Made by a program: the position numbers and the translations under genes | The notes under the pieces: model-generated | Databases searched by the model: none | What the model was told of the DNA's origin: nothing | What the model saw: only the letters and a program-made list of their open reading frames with translations | Shown: positions 45,341 to 54,496 of the stretch, one piece after another | How the letters are laid out: each line of letters starts with the position of its first letter | Position numbering within the stretch: position 1 is the stretch's first letter | Source of the DNA: Candidatus Hydrogenedentota bacterium | Lineage (GTDB): Bacteria > Hydrogenedentota > Hydrogenedentia > Hydrogenedentales > CAILVY01 | Length of the DNA stretch: 64,000 bases | Reading direction: 5' to 3' | NCBI GenBank assembly: GCA_029565395.1 | Contig: JAKQOG010000279.1 | Span: forward strand, 28,466-92,465

Positions 45341-45862
45341 ATGAACCAGCGAACTCTCATACTGCTCTACATCGTTCTCCTACTACCCCCCGTGTGCTTC
45401 ATGGCACTCCATTTTATTTCGGATCCCATGGAACAAAACCGCCTGGCACTTGCAAATGAGCTCAAACGGATTCCCCAAAATGTGGAATTTCCTACAGCGG
45501 ATGACTGGCCTTTTGATAAATGGAACGAAAACATCCTCTCAAAATCCGCGTTGTTTGATGCTCTCATACCCATGCCTGAGCCGCCGAAACCACCCCCTCC
45601 TCCCCCTCCCACTCCCCCAGATTTATGCCAAAAACTTCAAGGGGTTACCCCCACTCGAATGCAGATTGGCAAAAGTAAAATAAAAATAATCACCCCGGAT
45701 AACCCCAGAGGAGATTTTAAGAGTTTAGGCGACAAGATCGCTGACTGTACTCTTGCAGACTTCGATAAACAAGGCGCTATCTTTACCTTTCATTGGCGGG
45801 AAGGCAATAAAAAAATGACCTGTACCATTGACCTGCAGGGGAATTGTCAGCCTTTGGAGTAG
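45341..45862 (+). CDS. GspC-like / PilP-like inner-membrane linker protein
   Basis: 173 residues. One membrane segment at about 6-25, then a polar linker, a run of prolines (PPKPPPPPPPTPPD, about 82-95) and a small C-terminal beta domain of about 75 residues. This order (anchor, Pro-rich linker, HR-type domain) and the position just before the secretin gene fit a reduced GspC or PilP, which connects the inner platform to GspD. There is no PDZ domain. Assignment rests on architecture and context, not on clear sequence motifs. Confidence 0.6.
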   Translation: MNQRTLILLYIVLLLPPVCFMALHFISDPMEQNRLALANELKRIPQNVEFPTADDWPFDKWNENILSKSALFDALIPMPEPPKPPPPPPPTPPDLCQKLQGVTPTRMQIGKSKIKIITPDNPRGDFKSLGDKIADCTLADFDKQGAIFTFHWREGNKKMTCTIDLQGNCQPLE

Positions 45863-46006
45863 CGCGCCCGTTAACTTCAGTAGGTAGAATTTTCGGCCCG
45901 GTGCTTGTATTATACCTGTCAACTACGCTATATATTGTGTATGTCAAGGACGAACTTTGGAGCTTGTATCGTGGAACAACCCACTATGGGGATATCCAGC
46001 ACGCCT

Positions 46007-49000
46007 ATGAACTGTTTGTTAAAAAGGCCAATATTCTGTTTTATCCTGCTTTTGCTCATGATTAGTCTGGCGTTTCCCGTATGCGCCCAAGGACAATCCC
46101 CTACCAACCCGACGCCCAAACCCCAACGCTCTTCCCGTCTTTCCGGCGCCCAAACAAGCCAGCAATCCAATTCCACAGGACTTGGCGGAGGAGGCAGTTC
46201 ATCGAGTTCCCGCAGCCGTTTGAAAAATCGTACCGACAAGGATTCAAAGACAACAGACAAAAAAGGAAGCCAATCAAAAGAAAGCGGCAAAAAAGAACCA
46301 GACAAGAAAGAGCCCGAAAAAAAAGAGCCCGAAAAAAAACCGGCGGATGAAAAGAAAGGAGAGGGTGCGCACGTTGTGAAAGGCGGCGGGGGGGAAGGCG
46401 GAGCGGGAGCAGTCACGCCACCCACTGCTCCAGGAGGAACACCCGGCGCTGCCCCCACCCCTCCTGGAAAGCGTGCAGGCGCGCCAGGCATTATTGCTCC
46501 GGGAGCGGTTCCCGGTTCGGGAGCGGCAGCAGGAGGAGGAACGGTATCCACCTTGGCGGGTACCGCCTATGAGCCCATTTATGAACGCGAAGTGGTCTAC
46601 GGCGACGTGCCGGATGAAGGGGAAGCCATTTCCGCGGAAGGCCCCATGGCCTGCAGTGAGTTCCTGCAAATCATCAACATGTCCACCAATTGGAATATCC
46701 TCGCCACGGAGGAAGCGCAGGCCATGCAACTCCAATTCTGGGTGGTCGATAAAAAGCCCAAAGAAGCCCTGGAAATTCTGAAATTTCATGATATCCATTA
46801 CGAATGGAATCCCGAAACAAAATATTTGTATGTCATGACGAAGAATGAGTGGCTGAAAAAACAATACGGAACTGCCAAATCACACGAATTTGCAATCAAG
46901 GATGCCGATGTTTCGTATATTGAATCGATCATAAGCGGCCTGCTGTCCGAGCAAGGACGCATGATTACCGACCAACGCACCAGCCGTATTTACGTCTGGG
47001 ACACCCAGGACAACCTGGACCAGATGATCAAAACCGTGGATCAGTTGGATGTCCCCCTGGAAAAGGAAGAATTTACGATCAAATACGCGGACTTGGCGGA
47101 TATCGAGGCCGTATTGAGCTCGCTCATGAGTCCCAACGGGAGTGTTGTTTCCGATCCGCGCACCGCACACCTGTTTGTCTGGGATTCCCCTTCCATCCTG
47201 GCCAAGATGAAAGAAGCCGTGGCACGGTTGGACGTTCCGGTGGAATCACGCACGATCGATATACTTTTCGTTAATGCGGAAGATGTCGTCGATACCGTCG
47301 AACCCCTGCTCTCCGAACGGGGCCTCATTCAAATCGATCCGCGGTATAACACCGTGGTCGTGACAGACCTGCCCAACCGCGTGGATCGGATCAGCGAAAC
47401 AATCAAGACCCTGGACAGAAAACTGGAGACGCGCACGTGGGTAATAAAATACGCCGACCTGGATTTCATCGCCGACCAAGTGGAATCTCTCATTCCTGAT
47501 GACATGGGGGAAATCATCACCAATGAGGACGTCCACCAAATTACCATCAAAGGACTGCCCAACCGTCTAGATGAAATTGACAAACTCATCAAAACCTGGG
47601 ATATAAAACGCAAGCAGGTGCTCATTGAGGCCTATATTGCCGAAGTAGACAGCGATGTGGAGCGGCAATTCAGCATCAATTGGTCGTATTTCGGAACCTT
47701 TGGAAACGTCCCCATCGCTATACATAGCGGAGAAGGCATGAAGGATATTGCCACCGCCTCCGGTTCGGGGGAGACGATGAGCGTGGGCCAGTTGCCCTAT
47801 AAAGTACCCCTCTATGGCGCACTCCAGTTGGATTCCGCCGGTAACATCATACGGCCCATCTTGAATAATATAAATGGAAAACCAATGGTGGACTCCTTTG
47901 GCGGCGATCCCCTGGCGGTGACCCTCAGTTATCTGGATAAAACCAACAAAGCCACCATTCTTTCCTCTCCCAAGGTAGTCGTACAGGATGGAGAAGAAGC
48001 TTCCTTTGAAAATGCCACGCGCGTGCCCTATATCTCCGCCACCTCCTCTAATCCTTATTATGGCGGCAGTTCCTACTACAACAACCAGAGCTCAACAAAT
48101 TCAAACTATCCTAATTACAATTATTATGGATATTATGGCAATAGCAACCATGTTGAATTCATAGACGTGGGCACCATATTGTCCGTATTGCCCCGCATAA
48201 CCGAAGAAAATAATGTGCTGCTCGATATCAGCGCAGAAGACAGCACCTACAAAGACAAAGATGTCAAAGCTTACGACCAAACCTCCACCGTTCCGGAAAA
48301 GACATCGCGCATGGCCGAAACCCAGCTTCGCATTCACTCCGGAGACACGGTCGTTCTGGGCGGATTGCGAAGAGACCGATCCGATCACAGTGTTACACGG
48401 ACTCCTTTGCTGGCCGACATCCCCTTGCTTGGAAATCTGTTCCGGAATCCAACCCGGACCGCTAAGAAAAACACGCTGCTCATTTTCATCAAAACCACCA
48501 TCGTGGATGAATATACTAATCCCGAAGCGGAGACCCTCGCCAAAATCGAAGATAAAATCACTATGGATGCCCGGAAAGCCGATAAAAACCTCTGGGACCG
48601 GCTCTATAACCGGGTGAAAAGTGAAATAGGCGTTTCCATTGGCGAGTCCGGCTATATACATTCTGGTGGAAAACGAATCACCATGGATGCCTTGCGCGTC
48701 AAATTCCTGGATCCCTCCTCAAAAGGGAAAAAAGTGGTTATTCGGCATCATCCAAACACACCGGAAACCATCATCACTCAGGTTACCGAAGCCGCGATGG
48801 AAGCCGGCCTGAAAGTGGATTTCGATGACTCCATTCCCTTGGTCCCATTCTATGGCAACGAACCGCCGGCCCCATTGAAAAATGCCCCGGACGCCGCCCC
48901 GGCTGAAAAACCCGCTGAAGCCCCCAAAGAAACCACCCTTCCGGCACCTCCTGAAACCGCCCCAGCACCTGCAGGTTCGGAACCCCCAAAAGACGAAGCC

Positions 49001-49009
49001 ACCAAGTAA
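46007..49009 (+). CDS. gspD: Type II secretion secretin GspD
   Basis: 1000 residues from ATG 46007, which places signal peptide MNCLLKRPIFCFILLLLMIS at the start; ATGs at 45986 and 45941 are in frame. A Lys/Glu/Pro/Gly-rich low-complexity segment of about 150 residues comes first, then N0 and several N1-type domains (EFAIKDADVSYIESIISGLL, EFTIKYADLADIEAVLSSLM and further copies). The secretin domain follows (VLIEAYIAEVDSDVERQF; DVGTILSVLPRITEENNVLL; TVVLGGLRRDRSDHSVTRTP; PLLGNLFRN). A Tyr/Asn/Ser-rich insert sits in the gate region and a ~150-residue tail follows the barrel. It forms the outer-membrane pore. Confidence 0.94.
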   Translation: MNCLLKRPIFCFILLLLMISLAFPVCAQGQSPTNPTPKPQRSSRLSGAQTSQQSNSTGLGGGGSSSSSRSRLKNRTDKDSKTTDKKGSQSKESGKKEPDKKEPEKKEPEKKPADEKKGEGAHVVKGGGGEGGAGAVTPPTAPGGTPGAAPTPPGKRAGAPGIIAPGAVPGSGAAAGGGTVSTLAGTAYEPIYEREVVYGDVPDEGEAISAEGPMACSEFLQIINMSTNWNILATEEAQAMQLQFWVVDKKPKEALEILKFHDIHYEWNPETKYLYVMTKNEWLKKQYGTAKSHEFAIKDADVSYIESIISGLLSEQGRMITDQRTSRIYVWDTQDNLDQMIKTVDQLDVPLEKEEFTIKYADLADIEAVLSSLMSPNGSVVSDPRTAHLFVWDSPSILAKMKEAVARLDVPVESRTIDILFVNAEDVVDTVEPLLSERGLIQIDPRYNTVVVTDLPNRVDRISETIKTLDRKLETRTWVIKYADLDFIADQVESLIPDDMGEIITNEDVHQITIKGLPNRLDEIDKLIKTWDIKRKQVLIEAYIAEVDSDVERQFSINWSYFGTFGNVPIAIHSGEGMKDIATASGSGETMSVGQLPYKVPLYGALQLDSAGNIIRPILNNINGKPMVDSFGGDPLAVTLSYLDKTNKATILSSPKVVVQDGEEASFENATRVPYISATSSNPYYGGSSYYNNQSSTNSNYPNYNYYGYYGNSNHVEFIDVGTILSVLPRITEENNVLLDISAEDSTYKDKDVKAYDQTSTVPEKTSRMAETQLRIHSGDTVVLGGLRRDRSDHSVTRTPLLADIPLLGNLFRNPTRTAKKNTLLIFIKTTIVDEYTNPEAETLAKIEDKITMDARKADKNLWDRLYNRVKSEIGVSIGESGYIHSGGKRITMDALRVKFLDPSSKGKKVVIRHHPNTPETIITQVTEAAMEAGLKVDFDDSIPLVPFYGNEPPAPLKNAPDAAPAEKPAEAPKETTLPAPPETAPAPAGSEPPKDEATK

Positions 49010-49027
49010 ACGCAAACAGAAACAATT

Positions 49028-49064
49028 CGGCCCTGGAAAAGAATGCATCCAGGGCCGTACACTT
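49028..49064 (+). terminator. Rho-independent terminator after gspD
   Basis: CGGCCCTGG (49028-49036) pairs with CCAGGGCCG (49049-49057), nine base pairs with a 12-base loop, followed by TACACTTTTTT. It closes the T2SS operon and separates it from the convergent rpmB. Confidence 0.8.
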
Positions 49065-49075
49065 TTTTAAGGAAA

Positions 49076-49339
49076 TCAGGCAGGGTCGGGAATACGGCGT
49101 CCGCCACGCGGCGCTTTAACAAACTTGCCCGCTTTGATATACCGCGCGCATACCTTTACTTTGCGTACCCGGCCGTTTTCATCCACGACTCGTACAGTCT
49201 GGAGATTGGGTTTCCACCGGCGTTTCGTAATTCCAGTGACATTTTGGCCGATTCCGCCTTGACGCTTGGCCTTGCCGCGCCGGACCACACTGTGGCCCAC
49301 GTGCGGACGCTTGCCGCTGTATTCGCACACTCTTGCCAT
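49076..49339 (-). CDS. rpmB: 50S ribosomal protein L28
   Basis: 87 residues from ATG 49339 (GGGAGAGCAAT directly before). Sequence MARVCEYSGKRPHVGHSVVR, then the WKPNLQTVRV block and CARYIKAGKFVKA, is standard L28. A longer upstream frame exists but does not belong to the family. It faces gspD across the terminator. Confidence 0.97.
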   Translation of the reverse strand: MARVCEYSGKRPHVGHSVVRRGKAKRQGGIGQNVTGITKRRWKPNLQTVRVVDENGRVRKVKVCARYIKAGKFVKAPRGGRRIPDPA

Positions 49340-49525
49340 ATTGCTCTCCCGCGTTAATGCGTTGGGTTTTAACCTGCAGGGCGTGTTATACTTGTCCCTT
49401 GAAGGAAACCGATTATACCGTATGAACACACGAATTGCAAATCTTCATCACGCACAACCACTTAGGGTGTCCGGCACATGCCTTTTCATCAACCGGGCAT
49501 CAGAATTCGTATTACATTGACGCCT

Positions 49526-50362
49526 ATGCGAAGAAAACTGTTTGCTCTGTTTTTGTGTGTTGTGCTTCCCGCGTGCGCCCGTCTGGGGACAAATCTGCAA
49601 CAACAAGCCCTGCCCCCCGGCGCCCCCAGTGTGGAAACCATCCTCTCTGACCTGGCTGCCAACGATGCGGCTATTCGAACCTTTAAAGCAACCGGATCCT
49701 TTACCCTCAAATCCCCGGAACTCGCCGCCACCCAACTTTTGCGGGAAAGTTCCATCCAGTTCCGGAGACCTGGCAACCTGTATGTTGTTGGCCGAAAATA
49801 CGCCACCACCGTTTTCAGGCTCACGTGCATCGGTCCGGCATTCCTCATCGAATTCCCCACGGAAAAGCAATATTATTTCAGCCCCAAAGGGGAGCATTTC
49901 GAAGGCATTTCAAAGACAGTCTCCCCCTCGGACATCGCCCAGGAAATGCTTTTACCCGAAGATTGGACCGAACTCTCCGCCAGACAGGTGCGCCTCCTTG
50001 AATTCAATGAGGCCAAGCAAACCGCCGTGCTGGAAATCAGAACCGGGGCTTTGCGAAAACGTCCCCACCGGCGTCTGGCAGTGGAAGGCCTCCCCTGGGT
50101 AATCCGCCGCAGCGAACTCTATGACAAATTCGGCAATCTCCTCGCGGTGACAACCAAAGATGACTATCACGAACTGGATGCTATTCGATTTCCCGCCAAG
50201 GTGGAATGCGCCTTCCCTTCGCAAGATGCGCTCATGCGATTCGACATGCGCAAGATTTTCTTGAATACCGACCTCGACGATGCTTCGTTCCGTATTGAAG
50301 AGCACGCCGCGGAACTGCGGGACAAGGGTTATGAAAAACTGGAGCCGCGTTCTGAACCATGA
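49526..50362 (+). CDS. LolA/DUF4292-like outer-membrane lipoprotein
   Basis: 278 residues from ATG 49526. Signal MRRKLFALFLCVVLPACARL with lipobox VLPAC (acylated C17). The body has the curved antiparallel-sheet pattern of LolA/LolB-type proteins (IRTFKATGSFTLKSPE; VFRLTCIGPAFLIEFPTEKQYYF), which carry or receive lipoproteins or lipids. Start chosen for the signal peptide; the earlier ATG at 49478 adds unrelated residues. Overlaps rlmN by 4 bases. Confidence 0.7.
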   Translation: MRRKLFALFLCVVLPACARLGTNLQQQALPPGAPSVETILSDLAANDAAIRTFKATGSFTLKSPELAATQLLRESSIQFRRPGNLYVVGRKYATTVFRLTCIGPAFLIEFPTEKQYYFSPKGEHFEGISKTVSPSDIAQEMLLPEDWTELSARQVRLLEFNEAKQTAVLEIRTGALRKRPHRRLAVEGLPWVIRRSELYDKFGNLLAVTTKDDYHELDAIRFPAKVECAFPSQDALMRFDMRKIFLNTDLDDASFRIEEHAAELRDKGYEKLEPRSEP

Positions 50363-51387
50363 AACAAATAATTAGCGCTTGTTCGCCCTTGGAGATAGCA
50401 GGACTGCTTGAAATAAAGCCCTTCCAGGGACGTCAGATTTTCCGATGGATACACCAGAAGCGCATCTTTGACTTTCATTGCATGACCGACTTGCCGCTCC
50501 CCTTGCGCCAGCGGCTTTGCGAGGAATTCACTGCCACACAAATTCTGCCCATCGATACACGCCTGTCGCAATCCACGGGCACCAAAAAAGTATTATTCCA
50601 ACTAATGGACGGAGAAACCATTGAATCCGTCCTGATACGAGACCAGGAACGTATCACATTGTGCCTGTCCTCACAGGCAGGATGTGCGCTGAAATGCGCC
50701 TTCTGCGCCACGGGCCAGGCGGGTTTCCGGCGTCATCTGGAAGTACATGAAATTATCGAGCAGGCATTGCATCTGCTAAGGGAAGAAGACTTGGAAGGAC
50801 GCACCCCCAATATCGTATACATGGGGATGGGGGAACCCCTGCGCAACTACGACGCTGTTATGCGCAGCATCCGGTTGTTGATGGAAAAAGACGGTTTGGC
50901 CATCGGTGCGCGGAAAATCACCGTGTCCACGGCGGGAGAAGTGCCTCAAATCGAACGGTTCGCGGACGAAGACTGGCAGGTGCGGCTCAGTATCTCACTC
51001 CATGCCGCAAATAACCCTTTGCGATCAAAACTAGTCCCGATTAACCGGAAATATCCGCTCGAACGCCTTCGTAATGCGCTGGACCTGTATTGTTCCAAAA
51101 CGAACCGTCAGATAACGTTCGAATGGACTCTCCTCGATGGTGTCAATGACTCTCCTGAACACGCCGCCGAATTATTGGAATATGCCCAGGGATTGAAGGC
51201 TTTTGTAAACATTATCCCGTGGAATCCGGTGAAGGGCCTGCCCTTTAAACCCGCCCCGATAAAACGCTGTGAGGAGTTCCGTAATGCCCTTATCGCAGGC
51301 GGGCTTCAAGCCACGCTGCGTCAGGAAAAGGGCCAGGATATCGAGGCCGCCTGCGGACAACTCCGACGAATCCACATTTCGAGATAA
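50359..51387 (+). CDS. rlmN: 23S rRNA (adenine-2503-C2)-methyltransferase
   Basis: 342 residues. Radical SAM motif CALKCAFCATGQ (C-x3-C-x2-C) and the block YMGMGEPLRNYDAV are diagnostic. The C-terminal GQDIEAACGQL contains the methyl-accepting Cys pair partner. The enzyme adds a methyl group to C2 of A2503 in 23S rRNA and A37 in some tRNAs through a methylated Cys intermediate. Translation coupled with the lipoprotein gene before it. Confidence 0.96.
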   Translation: MKQIISACSPLEIAGLLEIKPFQGRQIFRWIHQKRIFDFHCMTDLPLPLRQRLCEEFTATQILPIDTRLSQSTGTKKVLFQLMDGETIESVLIRDQERITLCLSSQAGCALKCAFCATGQAGFRRHLEVHEIIEQALHLLREEDLEGRTPNIVYMGMGEPLRNYDAVMRSIRLLMEKDGLAIGARKITVSTAGEVPQIERFADEDWQVRLSISLHAANNPLRSKLVPINRKYPLERLRNALDLYCSKTNRQITFEWTLLDGVNDSPEHAAELLEYAQGLKAFVNIIPWNPVKGLPFKPAPIKRCEEFRNALIAGGLQATLRQEKGQDIEAACGQLRRIHISR

Positions 51388-51393
51388 TCCGCA

Positions 51394-52104
51394 TTATAAT
51401 GATTGGACGACATTAAGTTCCTGCTCGATGGCGCGATGCAATGCATTCAGCGCCGTTTCCACTTCCAGACGCGTTTTTTCAAGGACTTCGGAAGAAACAT
51501 CCGGGGGCGGCGCTATGGGCGGGCCGAACGCGCTGATAATGCGCGCGCCCGGTTTTGGAATGGGAAAACGATCCCAGGAACTCAATCTCCAGCATTTACT
51601 CACCGCATACGCGTTTGGAATAATCGGCATGCCTGTTTTAGCGGAAAGATAAGCAATACCCGCTTTTGCCTTGCGCCGCGGCCCACGGGGACCGTCCAGG
51701 GTCCATCCCACAAAACATCCCAGATCCACCGCGGTTTTAAGTTGTTTCAAGGCTTCCATCCCTCCTCGTGATGAAGAGCCGCGCAATGATTTTAGCCCAA
51801 ACCGCGCCACGGTGCGCGCGGCCAATTCCCCATCAAAACTGTAACTTGTCAACGTGTGAACAGTGGGTGTGTACTGATGATGTGATGCCGCCAATCCCAG
51901 ACATTCATGCCAAAATGCGCAGAGTATGCCACCCCGCTCAAAGACCGTATCCCAGACATAGTGTTTGTCCCGCACCTCCCACTCACACAACCGGGCAAGC
52001 CCTTTAAATGAAGCCGCGATGGAAAACGGTAATACGCCAAGTTGAAATCGCTGCCATAAAGAAAAACGCTTGGGACTCGTGTATTTGAGCTCGGTGGCGC
52101 TCAC
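51394..52104 (-). CDS. DUF374-type lysophospholipid/lipid A acyltransferase-like protein
   Basis: 236 residues. Family marks: ILCAFWHECLGLA (with the His of the acyltransferase H-x4-D site, but the Asp is not seen), SLRGSSSRGGMEALKQL, GWTLDGPRGPRRKAKAGI and MPIIPNAYA. DUF374 proteins belong to the LPLAT superfamily and are placed in lipid A or phospholipid acylation. It overlaps panE by 4 bases on the same strand. Substrate unknown. Confidence 0.85.
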   Translation of the reverse strand: MSATELKYTSPKRFSLWQRFQLGVLPFSIAASFKGLARLCEWEVRDKHYVWDTVFERGGILCAFWHECLGLAASHHQYTPTVHTLTSYSFDGELAARTVARFGLKSLRGSSSRGGMEALKQLKTAVDLGCFVGWTLDGPRGPRRKAKAGIAYLSAKTGMPIIPNAYAVSKCWRLSSWDRFPIPKPGARIISAFGPPIAPPPDVSSEVLEKTRLEVETALNALHRAIEQELNVVQSL

Positions 52105-52988
52105 CGGCCCTCCAATCCCCGCACCAATTGGTATACAACCCGCGTCCGCGGCGTCGGCAAAGACGCCAACTGTGCCCGGCGCATGATTTCACCGCTGATG
52201 GCGTCAATTTCCGTCTGCCGGCCCGCGCGCACATCCTGTAACATTGACGAAATATTGTCCGCGGTCCGCGCACAAACGGCTTCCGTCATCTCCACCAGGC
52301 TTTGATTAAACCGGTACCCCTCCGTGGAGGCCACTTTCGTCGCCTCAACCACCAGATCGCGCATCAACTGCCGGATTTCCATTATTTGCAATAACCGTCC
52401 ATTTGGAACATTGAGCAATGCCGTCAAGGGATTGATGCCCGCATTAATAGCCACCTTTTCCCATACCAATTGCCCCGGCGATTCCGTCAGCTCTACTTTG
52501 AATCCGGCATTGATCAACGATTCGCGCACCGCAGCGCACGAACACGAAGTCCATGCGCCAAATGAGGTGACACCGGATGCCATGTGGCGCACGCGCCCTT
52601 CACTGACCAGGGTAGCCGCTTCTGTCGTGGCGCCCACCATCAGCCGGGCGCTTCCCACCATTGTACACAGAGTCTCCACGTTGCCAAGCCCATTTTGCAG
52701 CGTTAATACCGGTGTTTCCGGGGGCAGCCGCAACGACGGTGTGCTATACGCCTTTACCAACACAAGCACAAAGTCCATGCCCGTGGGTACATGTGCCGCG
52801 ATCACCGGATGTTCCAACAAGGTATGGCCATCCCGGTCTTCAACCACGACCCCCGTTTTCTCCAATCGATCCGCCCTGGCTTGCTTGTGATCCACCAACC
52901 AGGTTTTCACTCCCGAATGCGCCAAACGCGCTGCATACAGGCATCCCATCGCCCCAGGTCCTATCACCGCTGCCTTCATGCTCTCCAT
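52101..52988 (-). CDS. panE: 2-dehydropantoate 2-reductase
   Basis: 295 residues. Rossmann start KAAVIGPGAMGCLYAARLA. Catalytic Lys in WEKVAINAGINPLTALL, and the C-terminal helical domain with SSMLQDVRAGRQTEIDAISG, which is the family's substrate-binding signature. Reduces ketopantoate with NADPH in pantothenate and CoA synthesis. ATG 52979 (second Met) is an equal start. Members of this family sometimes act on other 2-oxoacids. Confidence 0.9.
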   Translation of the reverse strand: MESMKAAVIGPGAMGCLYAARLAHSGVKTWLVDHKQARADRLEKTGVVVEDRDGHTLLEHPVIAAHVPTGMDFVLVLVKAYSTPSLRLPPETPVLTLQNGLGNVETLCTMVGSARLMVGATTEAATLVSEGRVRHMASGVTSFGAWTSCSCAAVRESLINAGFKVELTESPGQLVWEKVAINAGINPLTALLNVPNGRLLQIMEIRQLMRDLVVEATKVASTEGYRFNQSLVEMTEAVCARTADNISSMLQDVRAGRQTEIDAISGEIMRRAQLASLPTPRTRVVYQLVRGLEGR

Positions 52989-52994
52989 GTCTCC

Positions 52995-53957
52995 TTACGG
53001 TTGCGGCAAAGCGCGTACAAAGGATTTTTCCAATCCCGGTTTTTTTCTGAATTCCGCGCACGCCGCGGCGGCCGATGCTTTGTCCTTATACCCCGTAATG
53101 ATGACCCGCGCATATTGCCCGTCCATCACAATTTCCGCATTCACACCCTCTTTGCTCTTCAGTTGATTTTTGTAGGTCTGCGCGGAGGCTTCCCGGTTTC
53201 CGCCCGGAAACGACGCCACTTGAATTCCGAACTTGCCCCGGCCCGGCGGCGCAACCTGGGGTTCCGTTTTCCCAGGTTCCATTGCCGGCTTGCCGGCTGG
53301 CCCGGCCTTGACTTCCCCTTTCGCACCCCCAGGATTGGTAATCGGCGGCATTGCAATAGCCGGCTCATCCAAAATCCCTGGGGCACTCGTTGCAGGAGTT
53401 GTTGAAGTTGCCTTTTGATCCGATGATGCCGAGGGGGTTTGGGGCTCGCTTAGGGTTGGTGCGGAAAGGGATTCCGTTTTCGGGGCTTCTGCCGCAGTAT
53501 CCGGTGATCCTTCGGAACCCGGCGTTGACGCTGTCACCGCATCAGGTTGAAGGCGAGAACCTGCTTCTCCTTCTGGGGACGGCTTGGGAATTGCCACTGG
53601 CTTTTCCAAATCGGTCGCACCTTCGGTGGGGGAGGGCAAAGGATCCATTTCACGCACCCGTCCCGTGGACCACGGCGCACGCTGCACCGGTTCGGCAGCG
53701 CCCGCATTCGGCGACGTTTGCACCCCCGTTTGTTCGGGCGCGCCAGGCGCCATTGTTTCCTGGGCGGGCTGAGTGGCAACGGGGTTCTCTGCCATCGTAT
53801 GGGGCCGATCATACCGGCCCACCAACACCCCGAGCAGGAAAAATACCAAGGCAACAAACAGCGACACACAAATGGCAATCACCAACTGCCCGGAGGTAAA
53901 CTCCGCTGTCAGCTTATCGCCATCCCCTCGCATTCCGAATTTACTGGGACTCGACAT
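52995..53957 (-). CDS. SPOR-domain membrane protein
   Basis: 320 residues. Short cytosolic N-terminus, one membrane segment at about 24-46 (LVIAICVSLFVALVFFLLGVLV), a Pro/Ala/Glu-rich linker of about 180 residues and a C-terminal SPOR domain (FGIQVASFPGGNREASAQTY). SPOR domains bind denuded septal peptidoglycan, so a role at the division site is likely. Overlaps the upstream CxxC gene by 17 bases. Confidence 0.88.
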   Translation of the reverse strand: MSSPSKFGMRGDGDKLTAEFTSGQLVIAICVSLFVALVFFLLGVLVGRYDRPHTMAENPVATQPAQETMAPGAPEQTGVQTSPNAGAAEPVQRAPWSTGRVREMDPLPSPTEGATDLEKPVAIPKPSPEGEAGSRLQPDAVTASTPGSEGSPDTAAEAPKTESLSAPTLSEPQTPSASSDQKATSTTPATSAPGILDEPAIAMPPITNPGGAKGEVKAGPAGKPAMEPGKTEPQVAPPGRGKFGIQVASFPGGNREASAQTYKNQLKSKEGVNAEIVMDGQYARVIITGYKDKASAAAACAEFRKKPGLEKSFVRALPQP

Positions 53958-54483
53958 GTTCCACCTGCGCTTCCTCGATGGGCGGCGCTTCCAGCTCCTG
54001 CAAACGCTGCATTAACGCCTGACGCGCCGTATCCATTTCCGCGTAACTAAAATTTGGATCTCTCACCTCTATCAGCCGGTTGCCAATTTTGTCGGCGAAT
54101 AACAACAAATGTACTTCCCCATCCGCTTCATCCGACTCCTTAATGCGGCGAAATACCTTTTGACGGCGCAGCATCTGGGCGGATAGAAAAGCCCTTGCCT
54201 GATCAATCCGCTCTACCGACTCCACCGCCTCGTAAAAAACCTGTCTCAGCGGAGAGAATACCTCCGGTGGCTCTTGCTCCGCAACTTTGGGGTCATAGAA
54301 CCGTGGCGTCCACACGGAATACGCCCCTTCCGCGCGGCCGGACGTCCAACACGCCGAGCAATAATCTTCCCGCATCAATTCCAGTTCCGTACGCCGCACA
54401 AGCGAAGTCAACTCTTCCTCATGCACAAATTCCCGCCCGCAGGCCGTACAGGCCCGCGCGCTTTTGCCTATCCGTATTTCCAT
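53941..54483 (-). CDS. Hypothetical protein with two CxxC pairs
   Basis: 180 residues, unknown family. CTACGREF near residue 12-19 and CSACW near 43-47 could bind one zinc ion. The rest is helical and acidic, with a possible coiled coil (YAEMDTARQALMQRLQELE). It sits between a large AsmA-like gene (13 bases upstream) and the SPOR gene (17-base overlap), in a cell-envelope and DNA-repair operon. Confidence 0.65.
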   Translation of the reverse strand: MEIRIGKSARACTACGREFVHEEELTSLVRRTELELMREDYCSACWTSGRAEGAYSVWTPRFYDPKVAEQEPPEVFSPLRQVFYEAVESVERIDQARAFLSAQMLRRQKVFRRIKESDEADGEVHLLLFADKIGNRLIEVRDPNFSYAEMDTARQALMQRLQELEAPPIEEAQVEHVESQ

Positions 54484-54496
54484 GCTGCTCCATCTA

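Noticed and set aside
49340..49429. Longer N-terminus for L28
   Set aside because: The extra 30 residues do not belong to the family, and a strong ribosome site precedes the ATG at 49339.
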